A stretch of DNA of 64,000 nucleotides. It comes from a sulfur-oxidizing endosymbiont of Gigantopelta aegis (GTDB lineage Bacteria; Pseudomonadota; Gammaproteobacteria; GRL18). Positions within the stretch are counted from its first letter, which is position 1. Every line of letters begins with the position of its first letter. The DNA lies in the NCBI RefSeq assembly GCF_016097415.1, contig NZ_JAEHGE010000003.1:138491-202490 (forward strand). The letters are read 5' to 3'. Position numbers and translations under genes: made by a program. A model generated the notes under the pieces. The model did not search any database. It was not told the origin of the DNA and saw only the letters and a list, made by a program, of their open reading frames with translations. Of this stretch, positions 1 through 8,460 are shown in pieces.

Positions 1-1
1 C

Positions 2-157
2 GATCACTATCATGGTGAATACAAATTACGCCCTGACTTAGGCTGTGGCACTCAAGCCACAGCGCAAACAATTAAAGAAGCCTGTGAGTTATTAGATCGC
101 AGTACGATTATCTGGGTCATCGTTGTCGCTTTAGTCAGCATTCCAGGCTGGTTATAA
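2..157 (+). CDS. cbiB: CbiB/CobD adenosylcobinamide-phosphate synthase, C-terminal end (partial)
   Basis: Only the last 51 codons are in the window; the gene enters from the left edge and stops with TAA at 155-157. The tail begins DHYHGEYKLRPDLG, continues with a helix resembling the TIKEACELLDRS segment, and ends in a hydrophobic membrane segment (IIWVIVVALVSIPGW). This matches the end of CbiB, the membrane protein that joins aminopropanol (phosphate) to cobyric acid in B12 synthesis. The next host gene is cobC/cobD, whose product supplies the aminopropanol phosphate, which supports the call. An IS lies between the two genes. The assignment rests on a short fragment plus context. Confidence 0.7.
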   Translation, partial: DHYHGEYKLRPDLGCGTQATAQTIKEACELLDRSTIIWVIVVALVSIPGWL

Positions 158-215
158 TTTATCTTTTGATTAAAAAACTTTACTTGATTACCCACAAAGC
201 TCCGCCATATTTCGA

Positions 216-259
216 TAATTATACTATAATTATACTATAATTATACTATAATTAAAGTA
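216..259 (+). repeat. 11-bp tandem repeats carrying TATAAT, upstream of transposase
   Basis: Three copies of TAATTATACTA (216-248) are followed by a diverged fourth unit, TAATTAAAGTA. The second IS copy has one perfect unit plus the diverged one. Each junction spells TATAAT, the sigma-70 -10 consensus, so the repeat number changes the number of possible -10 boxes before the transposase. The promoter role is inferred. Confidence 0.75.
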
Positions 260-282
260 TAGATTATGTGTGGAGTAGAATG

Positions 283-1230
283 ATGTCAAAAAATAAAATT
301 CAGTTTCAAGAAGGTTATAGTTTATTTGAGCTTTTTAATGATTATGGCACTGACAAACAGTGCCGACAAGCCTTATTTAAATGGAAATTTCCTGATGGAT
401 TTGTTTGCCCAGAGTGTGGCAATAAGACTTATTGCACTCTAGAACATCGCCATCTTTATCAGTGCCACCATTGTCATCATCAGACATCAGCAACCTGTGG
501 GACAATATTTGATAGTACCAAACTGCCTTTATCTAAGTGGTTTTTAGCGATTCATCTTATGACTCAATTGAAGACAGCGGTTTCAGCATTAGAATTAAAG
601 AGACAGCTTAAGGTAAGCTACAATACAGCCTGGAGTATGAAACAAAAGATCATGCAGGTTATGAAAGAACGTGATGACAGTAAACCTTTATCAGGCATCA
701 TTCAAATTGATGATGCCTACTGGGGTGGTGAGCACAGAGGCGGCTCCAGAGGTCGTGGTTCAGAAAATAAAACACCGTTCGTTGCAGCCGTTTCTACTAA
801 TGAAGATGGACACCCGATTGCAATGAATTTAAATGTGCTTAAAGGGTTTAAATCCAGTGAAATAAAACGATGGGCACAAACTCATTTAACACCTGGAAGT
901 ACTGTTTACTCAGATGGGTTAAATTGTTTTCCTGCGGTTAAAGAAGCTGACTGTAAGCATGTTCCAATCGTCACGGGTGGTGGTGCGGCAAGTGTTGATA
1001 AAATTGAGTTTATCTGGGTTAACACTATGATAGGTAATATTAAAAACTCTATGAAGGGAAGCTATCATTCCATTAACTCAAAACATTTACCTCGGTATCT
1101 TGCTGAATTTTGTTATCGGTTTAATAGACGCTTTAACTTAAAAGACATGATGCCAAGGTTTTTATGCGTGGCGATGAAAACGCCACCTATGAATGGAAAG
1201 CTCCTAAAAATGGCGGAGCTTTATGGGTAA
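283..1230 (+). CDS. IS1595-family (ISXO2-like) transposase
   Basis: A 315-aa transposase. The N-terminal zinc ribbon has CPECG and CHHC pairs at about residues 40-65. A DDE-type nuclease core follows: IQIDDAYWGG, then VYSDGLNCF, then a late Asn/His region (FIWVNTMIGNIKNSMKGSYH), as in ISXO2-like enzymes. The ATG at 283 was chosen because GGAG lies about 8 bases upstream; an in-frame GTG at 268 lacks such a site. The stop lies inside the right inverted repeat. The frame is intact, unlike copy 2, so this copy could mobilise both. Confidence 0.93.
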   Translation: MSKNKIQFQEGYSLFELFNDYGTDKQCRQALFKWKFPDGFVCPECGNKTYCTLEHRHLYQCHHCHHQTSATCGTIFDSTKLPLSKWFLAIHLMTQLKTAVSALELKRQLKVSYNTAWSMKQKIMQVMKERDDSKPLSGIIQIDDAYWGGEHRGGSRGRGSENKTPFVAAVSTNEDGHPIAMNLNVLKGFKSSEIKRWAQTHLTPGSTVYSDGLNCFPAVKEADCKHVPIVTGGGAASVDKIEFIWVNTMIGNIKNSMKGSYHSINSKHLPRYLAEFCYRFNRRFNLKDMMPRFLCVAMKTPPMNGKLLKMAELYG

Positions 1231-1242
1231 TCAAGAAACTTT

Positions 1243-2400
1243 ATGCTAAAAAACTGCAATTCTGCTGACGCACCTCCCAAAATTTCATCGCCAAAGCCTT
1301 CATCTCTAAAGCATGGTGGACGACTCAATCAGGCCGTTAAACAATATGCCTTAGAACACAATCAAGTAGAAAATAACGATAGTTGGCTGGACTTATCAAC
1401 AGGTATTAACCCTAACGGCTGGCCTGTACCTACTCTCCCGGAAAACAGTTACAACCGATTGCCTGAAGATGATGATGGATTAGTTGAAACTGCCTGTGAA
1501 TATTATCAGACCCAAAAAATTTTACCGGTTGCCGGTTCTCAGGAAGCAATTCAATTGTTACCCTTTATCTTTCAACACTATCAACTATTACCCGACCAAG
1601 CTAAAGTTGGCATTATCAGCCCTTGCTATGCCGAACATGAATTTCAATGGAGAAAAAATAATTTCACTATTGTCCACCTCAACACACAAAATATCACTCA
1701 GCACATAGATAACTTAGATGTTTTGCTGGTGATAAATCCCAACAATCCAACGGGCGAATTGATTAGCAAAAAAAACTTACAAAAATGGTTGCTAAAACTA
1801 CGACAAAAAAATGCCTATCTCATCATTGATGAAGCCTTTATGGATAGCATCGCAGAACAAAGCTTGATCCAAAAAGAGAGTCCTGAAAATCTGATTGTCC
1901 TACGTTCGGTGGGTAAGTTTTTTGGGCTGGCTGGGGTTCGCTGTGGATTTGTGATTGCACCAGAAAAAATTCTAAACTTACTGCATTATCATCAAGGCCC
2001 CTGGTCTGTGAGTGGCCCGGCACGATGGGTAGTAAAGCATGCCTTAGCCGATCAATCATGGATAAAAAGCAATAAAAGCATGCTTGAACAGTCTGCTACT
2101 CGTCTGGAAAATACACTAAGAAAACACCTGACTAATGACCTAGCCACGTTTAATATTTCTGGTACTGTTTTATATCAAACGCTTTATATCGACACCGCAG
2201 AACAACTTTTTGAACAATTGTGTCAGCAAAAAATTCTCGTGCGCTTGTTAGATAAAAGCTGCCACTGTGATTCATGTCTATCACAATCTAAGCATCCTCA
2301 CGCCACCCACCAAGGATTGCGTTTTGGCTTGCCTAAAAATCACCTACAATGGCAGCATTTAGAATCGGCATTAACAAATATCTTTTCTGCTCATTTTTAG
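1243..2400 (+). CDS. cobC: Threonine-phosphate decarboxylase-like aminotransferase (cobalamin synthesis)
   Basis: A 385-aa PLP-dependent class I/II aminotransferase fold. LDLSTGINPNGWP near residue 50 and NPNNPTGE near 165 are typical of CobC/CobD, which makes (R)-1-aminopropan-2-ol phosphate for the B12 nucleotide loop. IIDEAF supplies the PLP-ring Asp and VLRSVGKFFGLAGVRCG carries the Schiff-base Lys. The C-terminus has a Cys/His-rich stretch (HCDSCLSQSKHPHATH) that could bind a metal, as in some CobC. It follows cbiB but is now separated by an IS; the ATG overlaps the target duplication and has no clear Shine-Dalgarno sequence. Called CobD in the Salmonella naming scheme. Confidence 0.9.
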   Translation: MLKNCNSADAPPKISSPKPSSLKHGGRLNQAVKQYALEHNQVENNDSWLDLSTGINPNGWPVPTLPENSYNRLPEDDDGLVETACEYYQTQKILPVAGSQEAIQLLPFIFQHYQLLPDQAKVGIISPCYAEHEFQWRKNNFTIVHLNTQNITQHIDNLDVLLVINPNNPTGELISKKNLQKWLLKLRQKNAYLIIDEAFMDSIAEQSLIQKESPENLIVLRSVGKFFGLAGVRCGFVIAPEKILNLLHYHQGPWSVSGPARWVVKHALADQSWIKSNKSMLEQSATRLENTLRKHLTNDLATFNISGTVLYQTLYIDTAEQLFEQLCQQKILVRLLDKSCHCDSCLSQSKHPHATHQGLRFGLPKNHLQWQHLESALTNIFSAHF

Positions 2401-2471
2401 ACACACTACTAATATTTCCGAAATTTATTCCGGTATACTCAAGAAACCAATCATCAAATCGAGTATAAATT

Positions 2472-3998
2472 ATGAGCATTGCCTTGCCAAAGCATTCTGT
2501 CATACTTTCTCTATTACTTATTTTTTTCATCACCCCGGTATACGCAATAGAATTCTGGGTAAGCAAAAATGGCAATGATAATAATAGCTGTACTTCTGAA
2601 CAGACTGATGCCTGTTTAAGCATTCAAAAAGCCATTAGCTTAGCAAGAGCAGGGGACACCATAAACATTACCCCCGGCACCTACATAGAAAATTCTGCGA
2701 GCAGCCCCTTTGTCAGTAAATGTGTTTGGATGGATAGTACTTATGCTAGCCTCTGTCTGGAAACCAGTGGCACGCCTAATAATCCCATCATCATTCAAGC
2801 TGCTCCAGGGCGTTCTGGCGAAGTGATTTTAGATAGCCAATTAGAGCGTATTGGCATTCATACCATGACCTCTGACTATATTCACATCAAAGGCTTAACC
2901 ATTAAAAACAACTATGTCATCGGTATTGCCTCATGGGGACAAGTACAAAATACGGTTGCGAATATAGATACACTCAGTATCGGTATCGTGATCGAAAATA
3001 ATAAAATCATTAATACCGGCGGCCCCTATGGGATGAACATGTCGGGCATTGGCATGTGGGGTTCTAAAGATTGGGTGGTTAAAAACAACCTCATCGACAC
3101 AGCTTATACGATTGACAGTACTCGTGGTGCGGCCGGCATACAGGCTTATGGTACTATCAATGCGCTGATAGAACATAATGAAATAAAAAATGTCAGTAAT
3201 GGCATATTCTGGAAAGATCATTTTATTAAAGATCTTGCCACCCGCTCACCCTGGTTTGAATCAGAAATTCGCTACAACAAAATTAAAGCTGATGTTTATG
3301 GTGTGCTCATTGGAATACGCGGTGCTAAAAGTCCCGAAGCAGGCGAGAATTATATACATCATAATATTATTTATGGTTTTGGTAATAGTGGTGCTGGCAT
3401 AAGATCAAATATGGCGGGTGCATTTGCTGTCAGCGCTCCAATACGCATCGAGCATAATTTAATTGATGGTGGCGATAGCCTTTCTGACGCCATCTCACTG
3501 GATGCAAATTCCCAGGTTACTTTTCTGGGGAACATCCTTATCCGTTCTAAAACAGATATCGCATTAATTCGCTACTCGGATACTAAAGTCGTCAAATTAA
3601 CCTCATCCGATTACAATATTTTTGACGCATCTTTTCATCTAGCGGCTGACCGATACAGTAAGGGAAATTCAAAAGACTATTCAACGCTCTCCGATTGGCA
3701 AGCTGCAACTTCAAGTGACGCCCTGACAGTCGCAGTTAATCAGCCTGATCAAAATAGCATTATTGCAACGCATTCAGGACTCTTTGCCCAGTTAGATGAT
3801 ACCGACTATCGCTATAAAACTAATTCATTGGCCAATAACTTCATGCCCAATAATGACAATGCCGGCCCTTACCAACTAAGTAATGAAGTTATTGGTCGAA
3901 TTGTGGCAGCACCTATAGAAACTAATACTATTAATCTGCTTCAAAAAGCAGCGGTTTTGCAAATAATATTGAATAAAAGACGAGTAGAAAAAAAATAA
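2472..3998 (+). CDS. Secreted right-handed parallel beta-helix protein
   Basis: 508 aa with a Sec signal peptide (hydrophobic residues 10-25, cleavage near VYAIEF). FWVSKNGNDNNSCTS and the following ISLARAGDTINITPGTY form the DUF1565-like start of many pectate-lyase-fold proteins. The middle of the protein has repeated Asn-rich coils (HNEIKN, IENNKI, IEHNLIDGG), as in a right-handed beta-helix. The usual role is binding or cleaving polysaccharide outside the cytoplasm or at the surface; the substrate is unknown. A second protein of this kind lies at 30464-31951. It ends 1 bp before the stop of the convergent DUF4157 gene. Confidence 0.8.
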   Translation: MSIALPKHSVILSLLLIFFITPVYAIEFWVSKNGNDNNSCTSEQTDACLSIQKAISLARAGDTINITPGTYIENSASSPFVSKCVWMDSTYASLCLETSGTPNNPIIIQAAPGRSGEVILDSQLERIGIHTMTSDYIHIKGLTIKNNYVIGIASWGQVQNTVANIDTLSIGIVIENNKIINTGGPYGMNMSGIGMWGSKDWVVKNNLIDTAYTIDSTRGAAGIQAYGTINALIEHNEIKNVSNGIFWKDHFIKDLATRSPWFESEIRYNKIKADVYGVLIGIRGAKSPEAGENYIHHNIIYGFGNSGAGIRSNMAGAFAVSAPIRIEHNLIDGGDSLSDAISLDANSQVTFLGNILIRSKTDIALIRYSDTKVVKLTSSDYNIFDASFHLAADRYSKGNSKDYSTLSDWQAATSSDALTVAVNQPDQNSIIATHSGLFAQLDDTDYRYKTNSLANNFMPNNDNAGPYQLSNEVIGRIVAAPIETNTINLLQKAAVLQIILNKRRVEKK

Positions 3999-3999
3999 G

Positions 4000-5298
4000 T
4001 TACTGCGCCACTGCAGCCCTCTCTCTTAAGAAGTCTTGTGCTGACATGCGCTGCCCACCCTTTGTTCGTACCGATACTTCTGCCCCACGTCGTTCTCTAC
4101 CACTACTACCACGAATGATAATGAAAATATGGTAAGCTTCATCTCTACTACGAAATGCCGAAATTAATCTATTCGCGTTTTGATCGACCCAGTTGCGCCT
4201 GATACTGGGATCATTAAACAAATCTTGCAGGAATTCAGCCTCCGCTTGAATCCCCATAGGATGAACGCGATTCCATTCTGCCCCCACATCTGCCATGCCT
4301 AGACGACGGTTATAATTCCTTACATTAAAACGCTCCGTTAAAAAATGGATCATAAGCGATTGAAAGCCAATATCATCACTGGCCATTAAATCATCCAGAT
4401 CCACATAGCCCAATTGCAGGCTATCGATTAATAGTGGACCGCCTGCAACATAACCTACACCAGAAATAAGTCGCATAGGTACAATATCTTCTTGATCAAT
4501 AAAACCCTGAATCCTGCGATCAAACGGGCTGAGTGCATCGACATTAACAATATTATAACGAAGTACTCCAGCATCAAGTCGATATTCCATTCCAGAGGAT
4601 AGGCCATTCATTCGATCAATAATTTCCTGCCGCCGTTCAAAAGCAGATGCTTCCCCTCGCCCCGGTGGACGCATTTGAATTTCCCTTTGCAAGCTAGGCA
4701 TATTCCCTGTCTGACTTGATTGTGTTCTGCCTGTTTGCTGTAATACATGTGTTAACTCATGTGCAGTTAAAGTACTTCTATTAGCGGCTTTACCCACCCC
4801 AAAATAAATATCTTGTTGATGGGTAAACGCCTGAGCATTGAGGACATGATTTAATTGTGCAGCCCCTGGATCAGTATGAACACGCACTTGAGAGAAATCA
4901 GCACCAAAGCGTGGTTCCATATAATGACGTACGTTATCCGGTAGTGGACGACCGGTACTATTACGATTCAACACACCTGTTAACGGTGTATATGAGCGAC
5001 TCATTTTTTTCTGAAGCGTTTGGTTTTTTTCTGATGAATTACGATCTAATGCATTATTAATTGAACTGCTCGAAGGCTTGAAATATTCTTGCCCCATCAC
5101 CATAGAAGCGGTGCGATCAGCCTCTTGCTCATACTTATCATTAGGGGTGTTTACTTTCAGTTTTGTTTGTATACTGCCAAGCCTGTATTGCGTATGCAGA
5201 ATGTGATCAACTGCTCGAGCCTGGCCTTTGATTTTACGCTTTGTAGGGGAAAATATTGCTGATTGTGTGTCTTTTACTTTGTGAGCGAAACTATACAT
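4000..5298 (-). CDS. DUF4157 (eCIS core-type) protein with HELTH motif
   Basis: 432 aa. About residues 110-195 match DUF4157: RPLPDNVRHYMEPRFGADF, SQVRVHTD, then LTAHELTHVLQQTG, a HExxH metalloprotease-like motif. Such domains occur in effectors and accessory proteins of extracellular contractile injection systems, and in proteins outside them. The N-terminus is basic and unstructured. The C-terminal half (200-432) matches nothing I recognise and could be the effector part. No signal peptide is seen. ATG at 5298 is preceded by AAGGA with 8-base spacing; a TTG two codons upstream is less likely. No sheath, tube or baseplate genes are nearby, so the gene is an orphan here. Confidence 0.75.
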   Translation of the reverse strand: MYSFAHKVKDTQSAIFSPTKRKIKGQARAVDHILHTQYRLGSIQTKLKVNTPNDKYEQEADRTASMVMGQEYFKPSSSSINNALDRNSSEKNQTLQKKMSRSYTPLTGVLNRNSTGRPLPDNVRHYMEPRFGADFSQVRVHTDPGAAQLNHVLNAQAFTHQQDIYFGVGKAANRSTLTAHELTHVLQQTGRTQSSQTGNMPSLQREIQMRPPGRGEASAFERRQEIIDRMNGLSSGMEYRLDAGVLRYNIVNVDALSPFDRRIQGFIDQEDIVPMRLISGVGYVAGGPLLIDSLQLGYVDLDDLMASDDIGFQSLMIHFLTERFNVRNYNRRLGMADVGAEWNRVHPMGIQAEAEFLQDLFNDPSIRRNWVDQNANRLISAFRSRDEAYHIFIIIRGSSGRERRGAEVSVRTKGGQRMSAQDFLRERAAVAQ

Positions 5299-5479
5299 AA
5301 TCAATTTCCTTGCAATGATGCCTTGTTGTGTATCTTCCTATTATTAGTGTAGCTCAAATTAAGACTTTAGCCCAAGGCATATTAAAGAATTTCTGGTGAC
5401 ATTAAACCAAATCCCTTGCGTCACGTCATGAATTATATTTTTTCTAATCAGTGTACCTTTTATACCTGCTGATTTTTTA

Positions 5480-5905
5480 TTATAAACGACGACTTAGGCC
5501 AGCGATACGAGCAAAGGTATAGGAAACGCTTAATCCGAGACCAGCTCCAATGAAGAAAAACCACACATATTCTTGCACCGTATAGTCATCACGAAAACCA
5601 ACTATTGCACTCAAAGCAAAAATGACCACAGCACTTCCTAAAAGCATCCCTGACAAAGATAATGAGGTTAAACTCAAACACTTAAATTGCATAAGAATAA
5701 AATAGATCGGCATGCCCAATATTGCTGTGACTGCATAGCTGACAGGTATAGCAAAATAAAAGAACATTAAGGCAATCATATAAAAATCTTTGAAACTATT
5801 TATTTGTTCTGAACCGCCTAGAATCAAAGAGCCTATAAAATACACTATTGGTGCTACAAGCGGAGCAATAAAAAATGCTTTAATGGGCTTTATAATTTTC
5901 TGCAT
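5480..5905 (-). CDS. Small integral membrane protein, unknown
   Basis: 141 aa with four likely membrane helices at about residues 10-30, 42-65, 80-103 and 112-135 and short loops; both ends are basic (KPIKAF and GLSRRL). I do not recognise the family. It lies between the DUF4157 gene and the VTT/oxidoreductase fusion, all on the minus strand, with gaps too large to assume one operon. The start at ATG 5905 follows an AT-rich stretch without a strong ribosome site. Confidence 0.6.
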   Translation of the reverse strand: MQKIIKPIKAFFIAPLVAPIVYFIGSLILGGSEQINSFKDFYMIALMFFYFAIPVSYAVTAILGMPIYFILMQFKCLSLTSLSLSGMLLGSAVVIFALSAIVGFRDDYTVQEYVWFFFIGAGLGLSVSYTFARIAGLSRRL

Positions 5906-5940
5906 AATAATTTTTCAGATACTGTTCTCAAATGTTAATT

Positions 5941-8112
5941 TTACCCACCTCGACGCCATTGATGGAATTTTTCTAACCAGCCCAATATTTTTTCTGGCTT
6001 ATGTGCCTGCTTCCATTGACCAGCCACATATTTATTGGCCTCTGCCAGTGTGGGGTAAATGTGAATGGTTGATAATATTTTATTCAGGCCAATACCATGA
6101 CGCATGGCAGATACATATTCAGCAATTAAATCACCGGCATGTTCACCAACAATAGTAACCCCCAAAATTTTATCTTTACCGGGAACGGTTAATACTTTTA
6201 TAAAACCATGGGCTTCTTCATCTGCAATTGCACGATCCAGATCATCAATTTCAAATTGACTGAGTTCATAAGCAATGTTTTGCTCTTTTGCTTCCAGTTC
6301 ATTTAAGCCTACACGTGCCACTTCAGGATCGGTAAAGGTTGCCCAGGGGATCACTGAATAATCTGCCTTAAAGGCTTTAAAACCACGAAACAAACTGTTC
6401 ACTGAGGCATACCAAGCCTGATGTGCCGCCGTATGGGTAAACTGATAGGGGCCTGCGACATCGCCGCAGGCATAGATATTAGGGAATTTTGTTTGTAAAT
6501 ATTCATTAACAGCAATTGTACCTTGTTTGGCTAATGGTATATCCAACACTTCTAAGCCAAAACCTGTTACGTTAGCTTTACGTCCTAACGCAATGAGCAG
6601 CTGATCAAAAACAATACTCACTTCCAGGCTATTTTTATCTGTACAAATCAGGGTCTTTTGGCCATCAATCAGTTCAAAGCGCTGTGCCTGATGTTGTAGG
6701 CGCAAATCAACCCCTTCTTGCTTAAATCGTGCTTGAACAATCTCCGATACTTCTGGATCTTCACGCTTCATTAAACGACTATTGCGTTCTACCTGTATGA
6801 CTTGACTGCCCAAGCGGGCAAAGCTCTGTGCCAGCTCACAGCCAATAGGCCCGCCACCGAGAATTAAAAAACGCTTGGGCAACGCTTCTAAGTCCCACAA
6901 ATTATCTGAAGTCAAATAGCCGACCTCATCCAAGCCTGGTAATGCAGGGACAAAGGGACGCGCACCGGTGGCTATTACAATGTTCTTTGTTGATAGCGTA
7001 TGGCCATTAATTTCAACACTAAAAGGCGAGGTGATTTTGGCCTCACCCTGCAGGCATTCAACGCCTAGCTTTGAGTAACGTTCGACGGAGTCATGGGGTT
7101 CAACCAGGCTAATGACTCGACGCACCCGTTGCATAATATCTTTAAAGTCAAAGTCTGTTTCACTCGCCTTAAAACCAAATTCTTGGGCCCTTGAAACATG
7201 GGATTTGAATTTTGCCGAGCGAATTAATGCCTTTGAAGGCACGCAACCGGTGTTGAGACAATCGCCACCCATTTTATTTTTTTCTATCAAGGTCACTTTA
7301 GCTTTCACAGCAGCGGCAATATAGGAAGTAACCAAACCGGCTGCACCGGCACCAATAACAATCAAATTCCGATCAAAAGTTTTAGGTTTGCTATAGCCTT
7401 TATAAACCTGATTTGCCTTAATAATATTTAATATTTTTTTGGCTAATAAAGGAAAAATACCTAATAGTGTGAAGGAAATGATTAAGGGCAAAGATAAAAT
7501 CCCTGATGCCGATTCCAACTGCCCTAATTGAGTGCCGGCATTGATATAAACAGCAGTCCCAGCTAACATCCCTAACTGACTCACCCAATAAAATGTGCGG
7601 GTTTTTATCGGTGTTAATGCCATTACAAGGTTGATCATAAAAAAAGGAAAGGCTGGAACCAGTCTCAGGGTAAAAAGGTAGAATGCACCTTCCTTTTCAA
7701 TCCCTTCATTGATTCGTTGCAGGTGCTTGCCAAAACGATTTTGTACACTATCTCGCAATAAAAAGCGCGCCACCAAAAATGCCAGTGTTGCACCAATGCT
7801 ACTGGCAAAAGAAATTAAAATTAAACCCCAGGTAAAGCCAAACACTGCACCACCCATCAAAGTCAGTAGCGTTGCCCCCGGTACAGAAAGTGCCACAGAT
7901 ACAATATAGATGACAAAAAAGCTCATTGAAACTAACCAGGGATTTTGCTGATAGTAGTCATTAAATTGCAATTGATTGGCTTTTAAGTAAGAAAAACTTA
8001 AATATTGGGATAAATCAAAGGCAAAAAAGGCGCTTATCGCAATGGCCACCAGACTTAGAACAAGTATTTTTTGATAGTTGTTTTTATTTGTAGACATGCT
8101 TTTTGTAGACAT
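5941..8112 (-). CDS. VTT (TVP38/TMEM64) membrane domain fused to FAD/NAD(P) disulfide oxidoreductase
   Basis: 723 aa. Residues about 15-235 form a TVP38/TMEM64 (DedA-like, VTT) membrane domain with about six hydrophobic segments and the family motif GAVFGFTWGL. Residues about 245-715 are a class I pyridine-nucleotide disulfide oxidoreductase: FAD fold VIGAGAAGLVTSYIAA, redox pair GGDCLNTGCVPSKAL, NAD(P) fold ILGGGPIGCELA, FAD-binding IYACGDVAGPYQFTHTA and the C-terminal HIYPTLAEA catalytic His. The mercuric-reductase HMA domain and C-terminal Cys pair are absent, so a Hg(II) role is unlikely. It probably works at the inner membrane on an unknown disulfide or quinone substrate. ATG at 8112 has AAAGG upstream; a second ATG at 8097 is possible. 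Confidence 0.9.
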   Translation of the reverse strand: MSTKSMSTNKNNYQKILVLSLVAIAISAFFAFDLSQYLSFSYLKANQLQFNDYYQQNPWLVSMSFFVIYIVSVALSVPGATLLTLMGGAVFGFTWGLILISFASSIGATLAFLVARFLLRDSVQNRFGKHLQRINEGIEKEGAFYLFTLRLVPAFPFFMINLVMALTPIKTRTFYWVSQLGMLAGTAVYINAGTQLGQLESASGILSLPLIISFTLLGIFPLLAKKILNIIKANQVYKGYSKPKTFDRNLIVIGAGAAGLVTSYIAAAVKAKVTLIEKNKMGGDCLNTGCVPSKALIRSAKFKSHVSRAQEFGFKASETDFDFKDIMQRVRRVISLVEPHDSVERYSKLGVECLQGEAKITSPFSVEINGHTLSTKNIVIATGARPFVPALPGLDEVGYLTSDNLWDLEALPKRFLILGGGPIGCELAQSFARLGSQVIQVERNSRLMKREDPEVSEIVQARFKQEGVDLRLQHQAQRFELIDGQKTLICTDKNSLEVSIVFDQLLIALGRKANVTGFGLEVLDIPLAKQGTIAVNEYLQTKFPNIYACGDVAGPYQFTHTAAHQAWYASVNSLFRGFKAFKADYSVIPWATFTDPEVARVGLNELEAKEQNIAYELSQFEIDDLDRAIADEEAHGFIKVLTVPGKDKILGVTIVGEHAGDLIAEYVSAMRHGIGLNKILSTIHIYPTLAEANKYVAGQWKQAHKPEKILGWLEKFHQWRRGG

Positions 8113-8350
8113 AGAGTGCCTTTTATTTATAGGTTAATTTCTCTAAGAAATTTTAATCACTATTATGTTCAATAAATAGCCGTATTACTACAGATAAGCC
8201 TTCGGTTATTACTTAACTTAGCTTCTCCTTATAAAGAACTAGCGATTAATTGACATCCATCAAGAAATACATTGAATAAAATCGACAAAACACTCCTATT
8301 TATTGTATAAGTAGATATGTTATATGAGTTGTATAGGTATAGATGTTAGA
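8113..8350. other. AT-rich intergenic region between divergent genes
   Basis: This is the left part of a 348-bp gap between the divergent VTT/oxidoreductase gene and the helix-hairpin-helix gene. It should hold the promoters of both. I see no tRNA, no convincing operator and no ORF of note. The right part contains the repeat remnant at 8351-8410. Confidence 0.5.
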
Positions 8351-8410
8351 TAGTGCCCACCCTACCGGTCAAAATTATCAAATAATTCTAGAATAAACGG
8401 ATGGACACTA
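8351..8410. repeat. Deleted copy of a REP-bearing MITE-like element
   Basis: A 60-bp sequence starting TAGTGCCCACCCTAC and ending GGATGGACACTA. Its right two-thirds (GGTCAAAATTATCAAATAAT and onward to ACGGATGGA) is identical to 51545-51584. The left end fits an internal deletion between two GTGCCCA copies present in the larger element. The outer ends are short inverted repeats (TAGTG and CACTA), possibly with a TA target duplication. Confidence 0.75.
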
Positions 8411-8460
8411 GATAGGTAGAATAATAGTAGCGAAATCACATAATCAAACAGGAATGAATC

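Larger units (their letters stand above)
183..1235 (+). mobile_element. IS1595-family insertion sequence, copy 1 (intact)
   Basis: The element is 1053 bp. Its ends are inverted repeats beginning CTTGATTACCCACAAAGCTC (left, 183) and the near-perfect complement at the right (to 1235). It is flanked by a perfect 8-bp duplication, AAACTTTA, at 175-182 and 1236-1243; 8 bp is usual for IS1595. It carries one intact transposase gene. It lies between cbiB and cobC, and its right-hand target duplication supplies the A of the cobC ATG. A second copy is at 17708-18740. Boundaries were set by comparing all four ends of the two copies. Confidence 0.95.

Noticed and set aside
5941-8112. Mercuric reductase
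   Set aside because: No HMA domain, no C-terminal Cys pair and no mer genes nearby; only the shared disulfide-oxidoreductase core is present.
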